The position numbers and the translations under genes were made by a program. A stretch of DNA of 64,000 nucleotides from NCBI GenBank assembly GCA_902495075.1, contig CABUVO010000007.1, positions 61,095 to 125,094 of the forward strand, given 5' to 3'. Source of the DNA: an uncultured Porphyromonadaceae bacterium. Its GTDB lineage: Bacteria > Bacteroidota > Bacteroidia > Bacteroidales > Muribaculaceae. The notes below the pieces were generated by a model. It was not told the DNA's origin. It saw only the letters and a program-made list of their open reading frames with translations, and ran no database searches. Shown one piece after another: positions 23,348 through 32,869 of this stretch (position 1 is the stretch's first letter; each line of letters opens with the position of its first letter).

Positions 23348-26300
23348 ATGAATGGAATTAGAGACACCGCTACTGTTACCCTGAACGTCAATGGCGCTCA
23401 GGCTAAACAGATGATGTCTGAACTTGAACAGAAAGTTTCTGACACCAAGAAAAAAATATCCGACCTCAAAGCATCTATGGCTGACGCCAAGGAGATTGAG
23501 AATGCTCGCAAGGAACTCAAATCCTATGAGAAGCAACTTGATGAAGTTAGGTCTGCGACTCAAGGAGTGGAATCTGCGCTCAGCAATCTTGATTCAGCTA
23601 CTCCTCGTCAGCTTGAAAAGGCTCTGAGGACTCTCAATAGGCAATTGAAGGACATGCCTCCCGGCTCTGATACTTGGGACTCGCATATTGAGAAGATTAA
23701 GGAACTCAAGGCTCGTCTTGAAGAAATCAAGGATGAGACCAATGAGCAGGAAACCCTATGGGATAAATTCAAGAATTGGTCTGCCGATGCATGGCCCGCC
23801 ATCGACTTGCTTAATCAGTGGGGCGGTAGTTTTGTAGACTTGGCTCGGTCTGCCGTGGATGCCTTTGCGGAGATGGACCAGGAAATGGCGAACGTCCGCA
23901 AATTCACGGGCATGACCGAGGAGCAAGTTAATGAACTCAATGAGGCTTTCAAGAACATCGACACTCGCACGGGACGTGAGGACCTCAATAAACTCGCGCA
24001 GGAGGCTGGACGCCTCGGAAAGACTTCATCCGAGGATATCCTTGGATTCGTCCGAGCCGCCGACAAGATTAATGTCGCTCTCGATGACCTCGGTGAGGGT
24101 GCGACCCTCACGCTCTCCAAGCTGACCGGCATCTTCGGTGACGAGAAAATCTATGGTACGGAACAATCCCTCCTGAAGGTCGGATCCGTGATAAACGAGT
24201 TATCACAGAATTGTTCGGCATCAGCTCCATACCTCGCTGAATTTGCCTCGCGCATGGGAGGCGTAGGCGCACAGGCTGGCATGACCATTCAGCAGATTAT
24301 GGGTTTTGCTGCCGTGCTTGACAGCAACGAGCAGAAAGTCGAGGCTTCATCAACGGCTCTCTCGCAGGTTCTCGTTCGCATGATGCAAGACCCGGCTAAA
24401 TATGCAAGGGTCGCAGGGTTGGACGTGCAGAAATTCTCCACGATGCTTAAGGAAGACGCCAATGGCGCCCTCCTTATGTTCCTCGACACATTGCAGAAGG
24501 CAGGAGGCATGGACGTTCTTTCTCCGATGTTCAAGGACATGGGAGAGAACGGTTCTCGCGCCATTGCTGCGCTCTCCACCCTCGCTACTCACATCGACGA
24601 AGTGAAGGCTCAGCAGGAGGCGGCAAATGTCGCGTTCAAGGAAGGAACCTCCATCGACAAGGAGTTTAACGTACAGAACACTACAGTTCAGGCGGGTCTT
24701 GACAAGTGTGCCAAGGCTGCGCAGGAAATTCGTGTCGAGTTGGGTGAAAGACTGGCTCCACTGATGGGGCACATGCTTTCATCGACATCTGCAATCATGC
24801 GAGCCCTGCTCATTACAGTCAATTTCCTTATCGACAATAAAACAGCAGTCTTATCACTGACCGCCGCCATCGCGGCTTATAATATTGCGCTGAATATAGC
24901 CGCGATTAGAACCAAAATTGCAACCGTGGCTCATAAGGCATGGAATATCGCTGTAGTTGCAGGGAGAACCATTCTCGGACCTTTCAGATTAGCTGTAGCA
25001 GCTGTTACAAATGCTGTTCAGTACTTCACAAATGGGCTTCAAGTCAATTTCGCCATGCAACAGAGGTGGCGGACTGCCTTGGCAGCTACCAATTGGACAG
25101 CTTTGATAGCAGCTTTAGTCGCTGCTGGAGCCGCTCTCTTGATTTTCAGAAATCGCACGAACGAAGCTACTGAGGCACAAAAGGCTTTAAATGAGGTAAA
25201 ATCTGAGGCAGCAAAAAGACTTGCCGAGGAGAAAACAAAAATTGATCTCCTTTTGGCAGCTGCTCGTAATGAACGCTTGTCGCTCGAGGAACGTCAAAAG
25301 GCTATTGTTGCTCTTAACAAGATTATTCCTAATTATAATGGTCAGCTCGATGCCACAACGGGCAAATATAGAGAAAATAAAAAGGCTCTCGATGATTATC
25401 TGGAATCATTGGCAAAAAAATATGAACTTGAGGGTGCCAGAGAAAAACTTGCTGCTATAGGAAAAGAAAAAGCAGAAGCAACTATTAAACAGCGAGAGGC
25501 ACAGCAGGCTTATGACCGCAATCAAAAAGAAATGGCGAATGCCAATTATCTAAATGGTCAATACACAACCTCATTTGGTATGGCGGGGAACTCATACTTT
25601 GATGCATCTGACCATTTAAGAAGTAATCTTGATGCGGCTAATAATAAGCTTAACATCGTAAAGGCAAAGGAAAAAGCAGTCTTGAAAGTTTATGGAGTAG
25701 ACCTTCAGAAACAGGAGGCAAATTCTGATGCAACTCCAGAAGAAAATCCTACACCTACACCTACTCCGACCCCGACAGGTCATGGAGGTGGCGATGGGTC
25801 TGCTCCTGACCGCTTCGCCGCTGAGAAGGCATGGCGAGAGAAAGAAGAAGCTCTCGCCCGTATCTCCTACGCCAAGGGCGAATCAGACTATGAGGAATAC
25901 ACGGTCAAGATGAGTCAGATCCAGGTTGACTACAATCAGAAACTTTTGGATCGTGATGATGTTTCCGGAAACGAACGTTTGAAAATTCAGGCTGATTATT
26001 GGGAGGCAACCAATAAATATACTCAAGCCCAGCATACTCAATTCGTCAGCATCGAGAATGCTTCCTATGAAGAATCTGTCCGGGCCCTCAATGAGGCGTA
26101 TGCCATGAAGCTTGAAGCCGGGAATATGTCTGCCGAGGAAAGTGAAGCAGCCGAGAAATCCCATCAGGAGGCTCTGGAACTCGCCGAGCTTGAACACCTC
26201 AAAAGGCTTACCGTATTCACTAAGGAAGGCTCCGAGGAACGCAACAAGGCGGAGCAACAGTATCTTGACGCTCGGCTCCGTGCCGCTCAACGACATCAGC

Positions 26301-27439
26301 AGGAGTATGAGAAGGCCCAGCAGGAGCACGAGAAGCGACTGGCATCCTTCAAGGATAAATATTTCGGCTTGAATGCCACCGAAAAACAGGCGGCATACGA
26401 TGCCGATATCGCTACGCTGACCGAGGTCTATAATGCGGAGATCCTCGCTGCCGGCAATAATGCCGACGAGAAACTCCGCATCGAGGAAGCATTTCAGGCG
26501 GCGAAACTCGCCCTCCAGAAACAATACGGTCTGCTCGCCGAAGAAGACAACCGAAACGCCATGCAGAGAGCCATTGATTCTTCTGTCGAGTGGCTCAATG
26601 GCGATGGCGGCAAAGCGTTGACCGGGTCGCTCAACACTTTGGTTTCCGGCATGTCCTCGGTATTCTCCGGATTATCCTCGATGATGCAAGCCGAGCTTGA
26701 AATTCAGACGGCGGCAATCAAAAAACGTTATGACGCTGAGATTGACCGTGCCCAAGGGAATTCTTATCGGATTCGTAAACTGGAGAAACAGCGCGACGCT
26801 GAGCAAGCCAAGGCTAAGAAAGAGGCAAACCGTAAGATGTTTGCCCTTCAGGTGATTCAAGCCGTGGCTCAGACAGCCACCAATGCCTTGAATGCCTATG
26901 GCTCTGCGGCTGCAGTCCCCGTTGTCGGCTACATCCTGGCACCTATCGCCGCCGCTATGGCGGTCGCTGCCGGTGCCATACAGATTGCCGCCATCAAGAA
27001 ACAGCAACAGGCATCAGAGTCGCAGGGATTCTCCAAGGGTGGTTTCACGAAACCCGGAGCCGTCGATGAACCTGCCGGCATCGTCCATGCGGGCGAGTGG
27101 GTCGCTTCGCAGAAACTTCTCGCTAACCCTGTGGCCCGTCCGATGATCGAGGCTCTTGACTATGCGCAGCGCACAAATACCATCGGATCACTCAAAGATG
27201 AGGATGTGTCGCGCTCCATCCGCGCCACTGACTCGATGGTTCGCATGGCTGAGTCCGACGGATCATCCGCGCTCATGGTGGCTGCCGTCGTTCAGAATGC
27301 CGAGGCTATGGCGGCTCTTAACGAGCGCCTCAAACATCCTATCGATGCAGCTGTTTCCATCGCCGGAGAACATGGATTCGTTCAGGCAGAAGATGAGTAC
27401 AACCGATATCTGAAAAATAAATCTCCTAAAGATTTCTGA
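23348..27439 (+). CDS. tail tape measure protein
   Basis: 1,363 residues from ATG 23348 (1,381 from 23294, which would overlap the promoter). N-terminal coiled coil (MMSELEQKVSDTKKKISDLKASM), then a TP901-like tape-measure core (about residues 160-480: GRLGKTSSEDILGFVRAADK, FASRMGGVGAQAGMTIQQIM). A hydrophobic part follows with Ala-rich membrane-like segments (about 510-620), then a Pro-Thr linker (TPTPTPTPTG, about 810). Long charged coiled coils (about 830-1150) and a glycine/alanine hydrophobic hairpin (VVGYILAPIAAAMAVAAGA) come near the end, with a final GGFTKPGAVDEPAGIVHAGE tail typical of tape-measure C-termini. It sets tail length and helps DNA entry, implying a long-tailed (siphovirus-like) phage. 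Confidence 0.85.
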   Translation: MNGIRDTATVTLNVNGAQAKQMMSELEQKVSDTKKKISDLKASMADAKEIENARKELKSYEKQLDEVRSATQGVESALSNLDSATPRQLEKALRTLNRQLKDMPPGSDTWDSHIEKIKELKARLEEIKDETNEQETLWDKFKNWSADAWPAIDLLNQWGGSFVDLARSAVDAFAEMDQEMANVRKFTGMTEEQVNELNEAFKNIDTRTGREDLNKLAQEAGRLGKTSSEDILGFVRAADKINVALDDLGEGATLTLSKLTGIFGDEKIYGTEQSLLKVGSVINELSQNCSASAPYLAEFASRMGGVGAQAGMTIQQIMGFAAVLDSNEQKVEASSTALSQVLVRMMQDPAKYARVAGLDVQKFSTMLKEDANGALLMFLDTLQKAGGMDVLSPMFKDMGENGSRAIAALSTLATHIDEVKAQQEAANVAFKEGTSIDKEFNVQNTTVQAGLDKCAKAAQEIRVELGERLAPLMGHMLSSTSAIMRALLITVNFLIDNKTAVLSLTAAIAAYNIALNIAAIRTKIATVAHKAWNIAVVAGRTILGPFRLAVAAVTNAVQYFTNGLQVNFAMQQRWRTALAATNWTALIAALVAAGAALLIFRNRTNEATEAQKALNEVKSEAAKRLAEEKTKIDLLLAAARNERLSLEERQKAIVALNKIIPNYNGQLDATTGKYRENKKALDDYLESLAKKYELEGAREKLAAIGKEKAEATIKQREAQQAYDRNQKEMANANYLNGQYTTSFGMAGNSYFDASDHLRSNLDAANNKLNIVKAKEKAVLKVYGVDLQKQEANSDATPEENPTPTPTPTPTGHGGGDGSAPDRFAAEKAWREKEEALARISYAKGESDYEEYTVKMSQIQVDYNQKLLDRDDVSGNERLKIQADYWEATNKYTQAQHTQFVSIENASYEESVRALNEAYAMKLEAGNMSAEESEAAEKSHQEALELAELEHLKRLTVFTKEGSEERNKAEQQYLDARLRAAQRHQQEYEKAQQEHEKRLASFKDKYFGLNATEKQAAYDADIATLTEVYNAEILAAGNNADEKLRIEEAFQAAKLALQKQYGLLAEEDNRNAMQRAIDSSVEWLNGDGGKALTGSLNTLVSGMSSVFSGLSSMMQAELEIQTAAIKKRYDAEIDRAQGNSYRIRKLEKQRDAEQAKAKKEANRKMFALQVIQAVAQTATNALNAYGSAAAVPVVGYILAPIAAAMAVAAGAIQIAAIKKQQQASESQGFSKGGFTKPGAVDEPAGIVHAGEWVASQKLLANPVARPMIEALDYAQRTNTIGSLKDEDVSRSIRATDSMVRMAESDGSSALMVAAVVQNAEAMAALNERLKHPIDAAVSIAGEHGFVQAEDEYNRYLKNKSPKDF

Positions 27440-27440
27440 C

Positions 27441-29174
27441 ATGAATCTATATATCGACGGCAAGAAAGCCGTCATCAAATCAGGATCATCATTTGAGTAT
27501 ATCTCGGAAAACCGTGCATTCACGGATTCCGATGCATATACTCTGTCGATTACGCTCCCTATGGCGGGATGCCAGCAGAATCGGGACATCTTCGGCAATA
27601 TGGAGCGTATGGACTTCAATTCACGGATTGTCGTCCTCGATGCAACTATCGTTGACGGCGATTTCTCCAAAACCGGTGTCATTTCAGTTGTCGAGGCAAC
27701 CGAATCCGAACTTAAGGTTCAGTTCCTTGAGGGGCGTTCTGTTCAGAACTTCTCTGTAGATTACGATGCAATCTACATCAATGAACTGAATCTCGGCTCA
27801 TATCCAACTACATTGCCATCCTCCCCGTCATACCCTACATGTGATGCAGGAGCGGATTATGTGCCGTTCCAATGGGTCAACGATGCCGCGGAAGGATTCC
27901 TTAACAATGAAATCGACGGAGTAAGTTCGCCAGTCTGGTCCGACAATACCAAGGAGGAAGGAAAACTGTCATATATGCCTTATCTTCTTTTCATCGCAAA
28001 GAAGATTTGTCAGGCAACCGGGTTCTCCTATGACTTCTCCCCATGGGAAGCCTCGGATGACAGGTTCCTTCTCGTCTGCAACGCAATTCCCGCAGCTTGG
28101 GACACACCGGCGATTGCCCGTGCTCTCCCTCACTGGTCATTCCCGGAGTTCTTCACGCAGCTCGAAAGGTTCCTGGTATGTGAGTTCGACATAGATTATA
28201 AGAAGAAATCTATCTCGATGCGATACTCAAAGGATGTGGATTCCCTTGAAAATTCTGTCAAGATTGACAGAATTATAGATGAGTTCAGCTCCGATATTTC
28301 CTACAAAGACCCACTTTGTAAATATCGTGCTGCTTCCAGAATCCATTTCACTGATCGCGGCGACTCTCAGTGGAAATTCGATAGTTGCAGTTGGTTCATC
28401 GAGTTTATGATGAAGGATCCTTCACGTGTCATGATCTTCAATACTTCCGCAGAATACAACGAATGGTATAATACGAACCGTAGCCATTTCGGAGGAACTA
28501 CAAAGGATGGTGTGAGAGGCTCTATCCGCGGGAAACTGTTTCACATCAAGGAAACCAATAGTTATTTCATCTGGAAGGTAGTTCCTACGGATTCCCGTTA
28601 TGTGAATCGCGGCCAGCCGGTCGCTGAATGCCGGTGGCGCTCTGTATATTTGAACAGATTCGGAGATTACGTCTATGACCCCGATTCCGATGAGACTGTC
28701 GAGTTGAAAATCGTTCCTGCCAGAATCGATTATCTTTCCTGGTCTCGTGGGTATGCCGTATTCCTCGAACCCGCAGGATATAACGAAACGGAAGACGTGG
28801 ATGAAAACGAGATCCGGCAACCGTACGGATACAGCATCCTCAACAAGGATAATGAAGGTGACAAGGCTCCGGAATATTATGACAAGCTCCTCATAGCTAT
28901 ATGGGACGGCACTGGTCATTATTCCTATCAGCCGTGTCCCTCAGTGGATGGACGTCTTTCAATCGTTCAGCGTTATAAATCTTATCAGAACGGAATCCTG
29001 ATAAAGCCTAAGGAAAAAATCAAACTTAAATTCCTTTCTGATAAGATTCCGGATGTTCGCTCCGTGTTCCATATCAGAGGGCGCCGTTATTTGTGCGAAA
29101 AAATAACTGCGACATTCAACGATGATGGAATGTCGCAGTTGATGAAGGGCGAGTTCTTTCCGATTGCGGACTAA
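27441..29174 (+). CDS. distal tail / tail-tip protein
   Basis: A 577-residue beta-rich protein starting 1 base after the tape measure. The N-terminus (MNLYIDGKKAVIKSGSSFEY, then ISENRAFTDSDAYTLSITLP) is recognisable from Bacteroides prophages, where it regularly follows the tape measure. Position suggests a distal-tail or hub protein linking tube and fibres; no enzyme motif is visible. Its stop overlaps that of the opposite-strand integrase by 4 bases. Confidence 0.55.
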   Translation: MNLYIDGKKAVIKSGSSFEYISENRAFTDSDAYTLSITLPMAGCQQNRDIFGNMERMDFNSRIVVLDATIVDGDFSKTGVISVVEATESELKVQFLEGRSVQNFSVDYDAIYINELNLGSYPTTLPSSPSYPTCDAGADYVPFQWVNDAAEGFLNNEIDGVSSPVWSDNTKEEGKLSYMPYLLFIAKKICQATGFSYDFSPWEASDDRFLLVCNAIPAAWDTPAIARALPHWSFPEFFTQLERFLVCEFDIDYKKKSISMRYSKDVDSLENSVKIDRIIDEFSSDISYKDPLCKYRAASRIHFTDRGDSQWKFDSCSWFIEFMMKDPSRVMIFNTSAEYNEWYNTNRSHFGGTTKDGVRGSIRGKLFHIKETNSYFIWKVVPTDSRYVNRGQPVAECRWRSVYLNRFGDYVYDPDSDETVELKIVPARIDYLSWSRGYAVFLEPAGYNETEDVDENEIRQPYGYSILNKDNEGDKAPEYYDKLLIAIWDGTGHYSYQPCPSVDGRLSIVQRYKSYQNGILIKPKEKIKLKFLSDKIPDVRSVFHIRGRRYLCEKITATFNDDGMSQLMKGEFFPIAD

Positions 29175-30382
29175 AGCGCACCTTCCATGTTGTAGATATC
29201 CGGATTCATCTGCTCGGAATGATCCGTGTAGATGTCGGTAATCGACAGCGACGAGTGCCGCGCCTGGTCTCTTACCTCTATTGTCTGCACCTTGTTCGAT
29301 TTCAGCATCTCGGTGATGCCGGTGTCCTTCAGTGAGTAAAACTTCCACTCCTTAAGCAACCCTAAAGGAGTGCGGAGTTTCCCCCAGTGGTCCCGGAATA
29401 TTTTCGGATCAATTTCATTTCTCCCGGGGCGCAACCCGTCGGAGAATATGAAATATTGCATCGGCTCCGAAAATATGCCGAGCTCCAGAGCATATTTCAG
29501 CACCTTCTTCGGTACCGTCACGGTCTGTTTCTTCTTGTTCTTTGAACACTCGGCAGGAATCGTGACTGTGCCCGCTTTCAGATTGAAGTCCTCGATTCTC
29601 AGACGCACCATCTCAACCGGACGGATGAAACAGTAATATAGCAGGTAGCAAGCCAAGAGGAAGTGCTTGTCATGCTCCTTGCAGTAACCGGTGATCTTCG
29701 CCACCTTCTCAACCGGAATCACCGTCCTTTCCTTCTTGTAAAGTCGCTTGCTGATGGGCGATATCCCATCCGACGGGCGCGACTTCACATAGCCCTTCTC
29801 CACCATGAAGCTTGAGAAGAGCCGAAGGAAATGGAGGTAGTTGTTACGGGTCTGCGCTCCGTTGTCGCGCTCGATGAACACGTGATCCAGAAACTCCACG
29901 CAATAAGTTCTGTCGAACTGGTAGACGTAATAGATGGGTTTGACCTTCTGCGCATACTCCCGCAGGATCTTAAGGTAGGACTTGTAACCGTTGTAGGTCT
30001 CCTTGCGGTAGTAACCGCTCTCCAGCATCTTGCTGATGTGCGTGTCAAACCTGTCGAGCACATCGGGGAAGACATACAGCTCGGCTGTGTCTTTGGCAAT
30101 CCAAGGATTCCATCCTCGTGTTAATTGTTCTGTGATTCGCTTGATGACATCGCGCACGTATTGCCGACGCTTCACGATGCCCTTGATCCGGTTCGTCTTG
30201 ATGCGTTTTCTCCGGAGTCGACCCGCGTTTGGGTCGAAGGCATAAAACTCGATGTAATTGCAGCCTTCCGTCTCCCGGTAGACCGGCAATGTGTACTGGA
30301 TGGCGGATGCTATGCCGCTAATCTCGTCTCTTTTTGGTTCCACCCTGATCTCCTCAGGTGTGGGGCTTTCGTTCGGACACAT
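29171..30382 (-). CDS. int: tyrosine recombinase / phage integrase
   Basis: A 403-residue integrase with arm-binding and core-binding parts (about 1-230) and a catalytic domain: Arg in CFIRPVEMVRLR (about 250), Lys in SKNKKKQTV, a YSLKDTGITEM box where the usual HxLR is S-L-K, His in ARHSSLSITDIY and the nucleophile Tyr about 385. It integrates phage DNA at the adjacent tRNA-Pro. The open frame reaches back to 30631, but that part translates the tRNA gene; the only Met before the domain is at 30382. It points toward the tail genes and away from the tRNA. Confidence 0.85.
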   Translation of the reverse strand: MCPNESPTPEEIRVEPKRDEISGIASAIQYTLPVYRETEGCNYIEFYAFDPNAGRLRRKRIKTNRIKGIVKRRQYVRDVIKRITEQLTRGWNPWIAKDTAELYVFPDVLDRFDTHISKMLESGYYRKETYNGYKSYLKILREYAQKVKPIYYVYQFDRTYCVEFLDHVFIERDNGAQTRNNYLHFLRLFSSFMVEKGYVKSRPSDGISPISKRLYKKERTVIPVEKVAKITGYCKEHDKHFLLACYLLYYCFIRPVEMVRLRIEDFNLKAGTVTIPAECSKNKKKQTVTVPKKVLKYALELGIFSEPMQYFIFSDGLRPGRNEIDPKIFRDHWGKLRTPLGLLKEWKFYSLKDTGITEMLKSNKVQTIEVRDQARHSSLSITDIYTDHSEQMNPDIYNMEGAL

Positions 30383-30472
30383 TTTTTTAACATTATTTAG
30401 CAGTCGTGCGCCGCTGAATAATGCAGGTTTTTGACTCGAAACAAAAACGACGTGTCCCGTTTTTGTCCCGTT

Positions 30473-30515
30473 TAAAAAATTGAAACGCCCGTAAGTGCTT
30501 GACTTACAGGCGTTT
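30473..30515 (-). terminator. terminator downstream of tRNA-Pro
   Basis: AAACGCC-GTAAGT (30483-30496) pairs with ACTTAC-GGCGTTT (30502-30515) with one mismatch. On the minus strand it is followed by CAATTTTTT. It ends tRNA transcription before the integrase gene. Confidence 0.65.
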
Positions 30516-30528
30516 ACGTTGTTCTCAG

Positions 30529-30603
30529 TCGGGGTGACAAGATTCGAACTTGCGACCTCACGCCCCCCAGACGCGTACTCTAAACCTACTGAGCTACACC
30601 CCG
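30529..30603 (-). tRNA. tRNA-Pro(GGG)
   Basis: The minus strand folds as a cloverleaf: acceptor CGGGGTG/CACCCCG with discriminator A, anticodon loop CTGGGGG with anticodon GGG (30566-30568), and T-arm GCAAG-TTCGAAT-CTTGT. The initial C is typical of bacterial tRNA-Pro. CCA is not encoded. Its 3' end faces the integrase and is the probable attachment site of the prophage; the second copy would lie left of the window. Confidence 0.93.
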
Positions 30604-30705
30604 AAAGATTTGAGCTTTGTCTTGGATGCACACGCTCCTTGACTAAAGCGAGTGCAAAGTTATAATGAAATTTTTATTCGACCAAATTTTTTTGAAAATA
30701 TTTTT

Positions 30706-31527
30706 TCAATATGATTCTGCCGGTGACGGGAAATCGCCTGATTTTACGTCGTCAATGTAACGCTGCACTGCGTCAGTCATGACTCCAGCCACATCGGCAT
30801 ATCTGCGAAGGAATCTTGGCGAGAATCCTTGATTGATTCCGAGCATGTCGTGCATTACGAGCACCTGTCCGTCAACTCCTCCGCCGGCTCCGATGCCGAT
30901 TACTGGAATGGATATTTCTTTTGCTACACGGGCGGCAAGCTCGGCGGGTATTTTTTCAAGAACCAAGGCGAAGCATCCAATCTCGTCGAGCATTTTTGCG
31001 TCTTCAATCAATTTTGCGGCTTCTTCCTCCTGACGCGCCCTGACGCTATAGGTGCCGAATTTGTTGATGCTTTGTGGGGTCAGCCCGAGATGTCCCATCA
31101 CCGGGATGCCAGCACATAGGATCCTTTCGATTGATTCACGGATTTCGGAGCCTCCTTCCATCTTTACGGCTTCCGCATGGCTCTCCTTCATGATTCTGAT
31201 TGCAGAAGCGAGTGCCTCTTTTGAATTGCCCTGGTATGTGCCGAACGGGAGGTCTACCACCACAAGGGCGCGGGATGTGCCTTTCATCACTGATTTTGCG
31301 TGATATATCATCTGGTCGAGAGTGATGGGAAGGGTAGTTACGTTACCTGCCATGACGTTGGAGGCTGAATCTCCTACAAGGATCACGTCTATTCCGGCAG
31401 CGTCGATAATTTTAGCAGAGGAGAAATCATAGGCGGTGAGCATGGAAATCTTTTCACCGCGTTGCTTCATTTCCACGAGGCGACGGGTTGTCACCTTGCG
31501 TGTATTGTCAGTAGTGTTTGTTGACAT
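30706..31527 (-). CDS. panB: 3-methyl-2-oxobutanoate hydroxymethyltransferase
   Basis: A TIM-barrel enzyme of 273 residues that makes ketopantoate from 2-oxoisovalerate and 5,10-methylene-THF, the first step of pantothenate/CoA synthesis in the cytosol. Motifs: LTAYDFSSAKI, VGDSASNVMAG (metal-binding Asp), GHLGLTPQS and GIGAGGGVDGQVLV. The frame is open to an ATG at 31557, but that lies on the promoter -7 box (31555-31562), so ATG 31527 (MSTNTTDN) is chosen. First host gene next to the prophage; single transcript. Confidence 0.93.
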   Translation of the reverse strand: MSTNTTDNTRKVTTRRLVEMKQRGEKISMLTAYDFSSAKIIDAAGIDVILVGDSASNVMAGNVTTLPITLDQMIYHAKSVMKGTSRALVVVDLPFGTYQGNSKEALASAIRIMKESHAEAVKMEGGSEIRESIERILCAGIPVMGHLGLTPQSINKFGTYSVRARQEEEAAKLIEDAKMLDEIGCFALVLEKIPAELAARVAKEISIPVIGIGAGGGVDGQVLVMHDMLGINQGFSPRFLRRYADVAGVMTDAVQRYIDDVKSGDFPSPAESY

Positions 31528-31554
31528 TGTTTTGCGATTGTCTGAATTAGGCTG

Positions 31555-31585
31555 CAAAGTTAATATTTAGCATTGAACAGACAAA
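31555..31585 (-). promoter_or_regulatory. panB promoter
   Basis: On the minus strand TTTG (31582-31585) and TAACTTTG (31555-31562) are spaced by exactly 19 bases. Confidence 0.7.
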
Positions 31586-31634
31586 ATAAAGAATCGTAAA
31601 ATAGAATACAAATCGGTTGCAGGAATCTTGATTT

Positions 31635-31665
31635 TTTGCAATTAGATAAAAAATAACTAAATTTG
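31635..31665 (+). promoter_or_regulatory. promoter of the EPS operon
   Basis: TTTG (31635-31638) and TAAATTTG (31658-31665), spacer 19, in an AT-rich stretch, with a leader of about 55 bases before ATG 31725. I saw no flanking inverted repeats of the kind that invert Bacteroides capsule promoters. Confidence 0.7.
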
Positions 31666-31724
31666 CACAAGAATTATTAAAAATAGATAAAAATTAGAAT
31701 ATAAATCATACTTGACATATTACT

Positions 31725-32852
31725 ATGGCTTATTGGATTCAAAATTATGTTTTGACTTTGGCAATCGCGGTGCTGCTGACCGGATTGATCATCCCCAAGA
31801 TTTTGGTTATTGCATTCAGCAAAAAATTATTTGATTCCGTTGACGAGCGTAAGATTCACAGAGGTATTGTGCCCAGATTAGGAGGAGTCTCTTTCCTCCC
31901 GGGACTCGCGTTTGCCTTCAGTCTGGTTGTGGGGTTTAACCTGCGTTTCCATTGCTCTGAGATAATTCCGGTGCTTGCAGATGCGATGATACCGATCTTT
32001 TTCCTTATCTGCGCATTGATGCTTATTTATCTTGTGGGTCTTGCGGATGATCTTGTGGGCGTGAGATACAGGGCTAAATTTGTGCTTCAAATTGCAGCAG
32101 GTGTGCTGATTATTGCATCTGGAATTTGGGTCTCGAATTTGTATGGATTCCTATGGATCCATGAACTTCCGGAATGGATTGGATGGATTCTTACTGTGTT
32201 TTGTATAATATATGTGGTAAATGCCGTTAATTTAATAGACGGTATAGATGGTCTGGCATCCGGTCTCAGTGCGGTTGCATTGATTTGGTATTCGTATGTG
32301 TTCTATTTGTCGGGACAATACGCATGTATGATGCTTGCCGGAGCGACATTGGGGACGTTGATACCATTTTTTTATTTCAATGTATTCGGTGCTGCCACCA
32401 AGCATAAGAAGATTTTTATGGGCGATACCGGATCTTTGACCATAGGGCTTATGCTTGTGTTTCTTACGATAGAGGTCTTCAATATTCCGGTGGACGCACT
32501 CCCGGTTGGCGATAACCTCTTCATCATGGCGGTGTCTCCCTTGGTGTTGCCGTGTTTTGATGTGGTAAGAGTGTTTTTCCATAGGGTAAGGCGCGGGCAC
32601 AATCCATTCCTGCCGGATAAATGCCATATTCACCATAAGCTTCTTGCATTGGGTATGTTGCAATGGCAGGCACTTGTGGCAATCGTGTTTACCGACATGG
32701 TGTTTGTGTTGGTAAATGTCGCTTTTTCGTCGCTGGTGCAACCGACGTGGATAATTCTCGGAGATGTTGTGCTCTGGGTGGCATTGAACATGTTGTTGAC
32801 ACGTCTTATCCGTGCAAGAGAACATAGACTGAATACAATGTTGTATGAATAA
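31725..32852 (+). CDS. undecaprenyl-phosphate sugar-1-phosphate transferase (WecA/TagO family)
   Basis: A 375-residue multi-pass membrane protein (about ten or eleven segments). Family motifs are present: VGLADDLVGVR (Mg-binding DD), NAVNLIDGIDGLASG, FMGDTGSLTIG and HIHHKLLALG. It transfers a HexNAc-1-phosphate from UDP-sugar to undecaprenyl phosphate, starting a lipid-linked repeat unit. It heads the EPS operon, so it is probably the priming enzyme for this polysaccharide. The next gene begins 17 bases later. Confidence 0.88.
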   Translation: MAYWIQNYVLTLAIAVLLTGLIIPKILVIAFSKKLFDSVDERKIHRGIVPRLGGVSFLPGLAFAFSLVVGFNLRFHCSEIIPVLADAMIPIFFLICALMLIYLVGLADDLVGVRYRAKFVLQIAAGVLIIASGIWVSNLYGFLWIHELPEWIGWILTVFCIIYVVNAVNLIDGIDGLASGLSAVALIWYSYVFYLSGQYACMMLAGATLGTLIPFFYFNVFGAATKHKKIFMGDTGSLTIGLMLVFLTIEVFNIPVDALPVGDNLFIMAVSPLVLPCFDVVRVFFHRVRRGHNPFLPDKCHIHHKLLALGMLQWQALVAIVFTDMVFVLVNVAFSSLVQPTWIILGDVVLWVALNMLLTRLIRAREHRLNTMLYE

Positions 32853-32869
32853 AAAAAGATAAACTATAT

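Noticed and set aside
30383..30631. N-terminal 83 residues of the longest integrase frame
   Set aside because: That stretch translates the tRNA-Pro gene and its terminator; the first Met before the domain is at 30382.
31560..31725. Invertible capsule promoter
   Set aside because: No flanking inverted repeats or nearby invertase gene seen.
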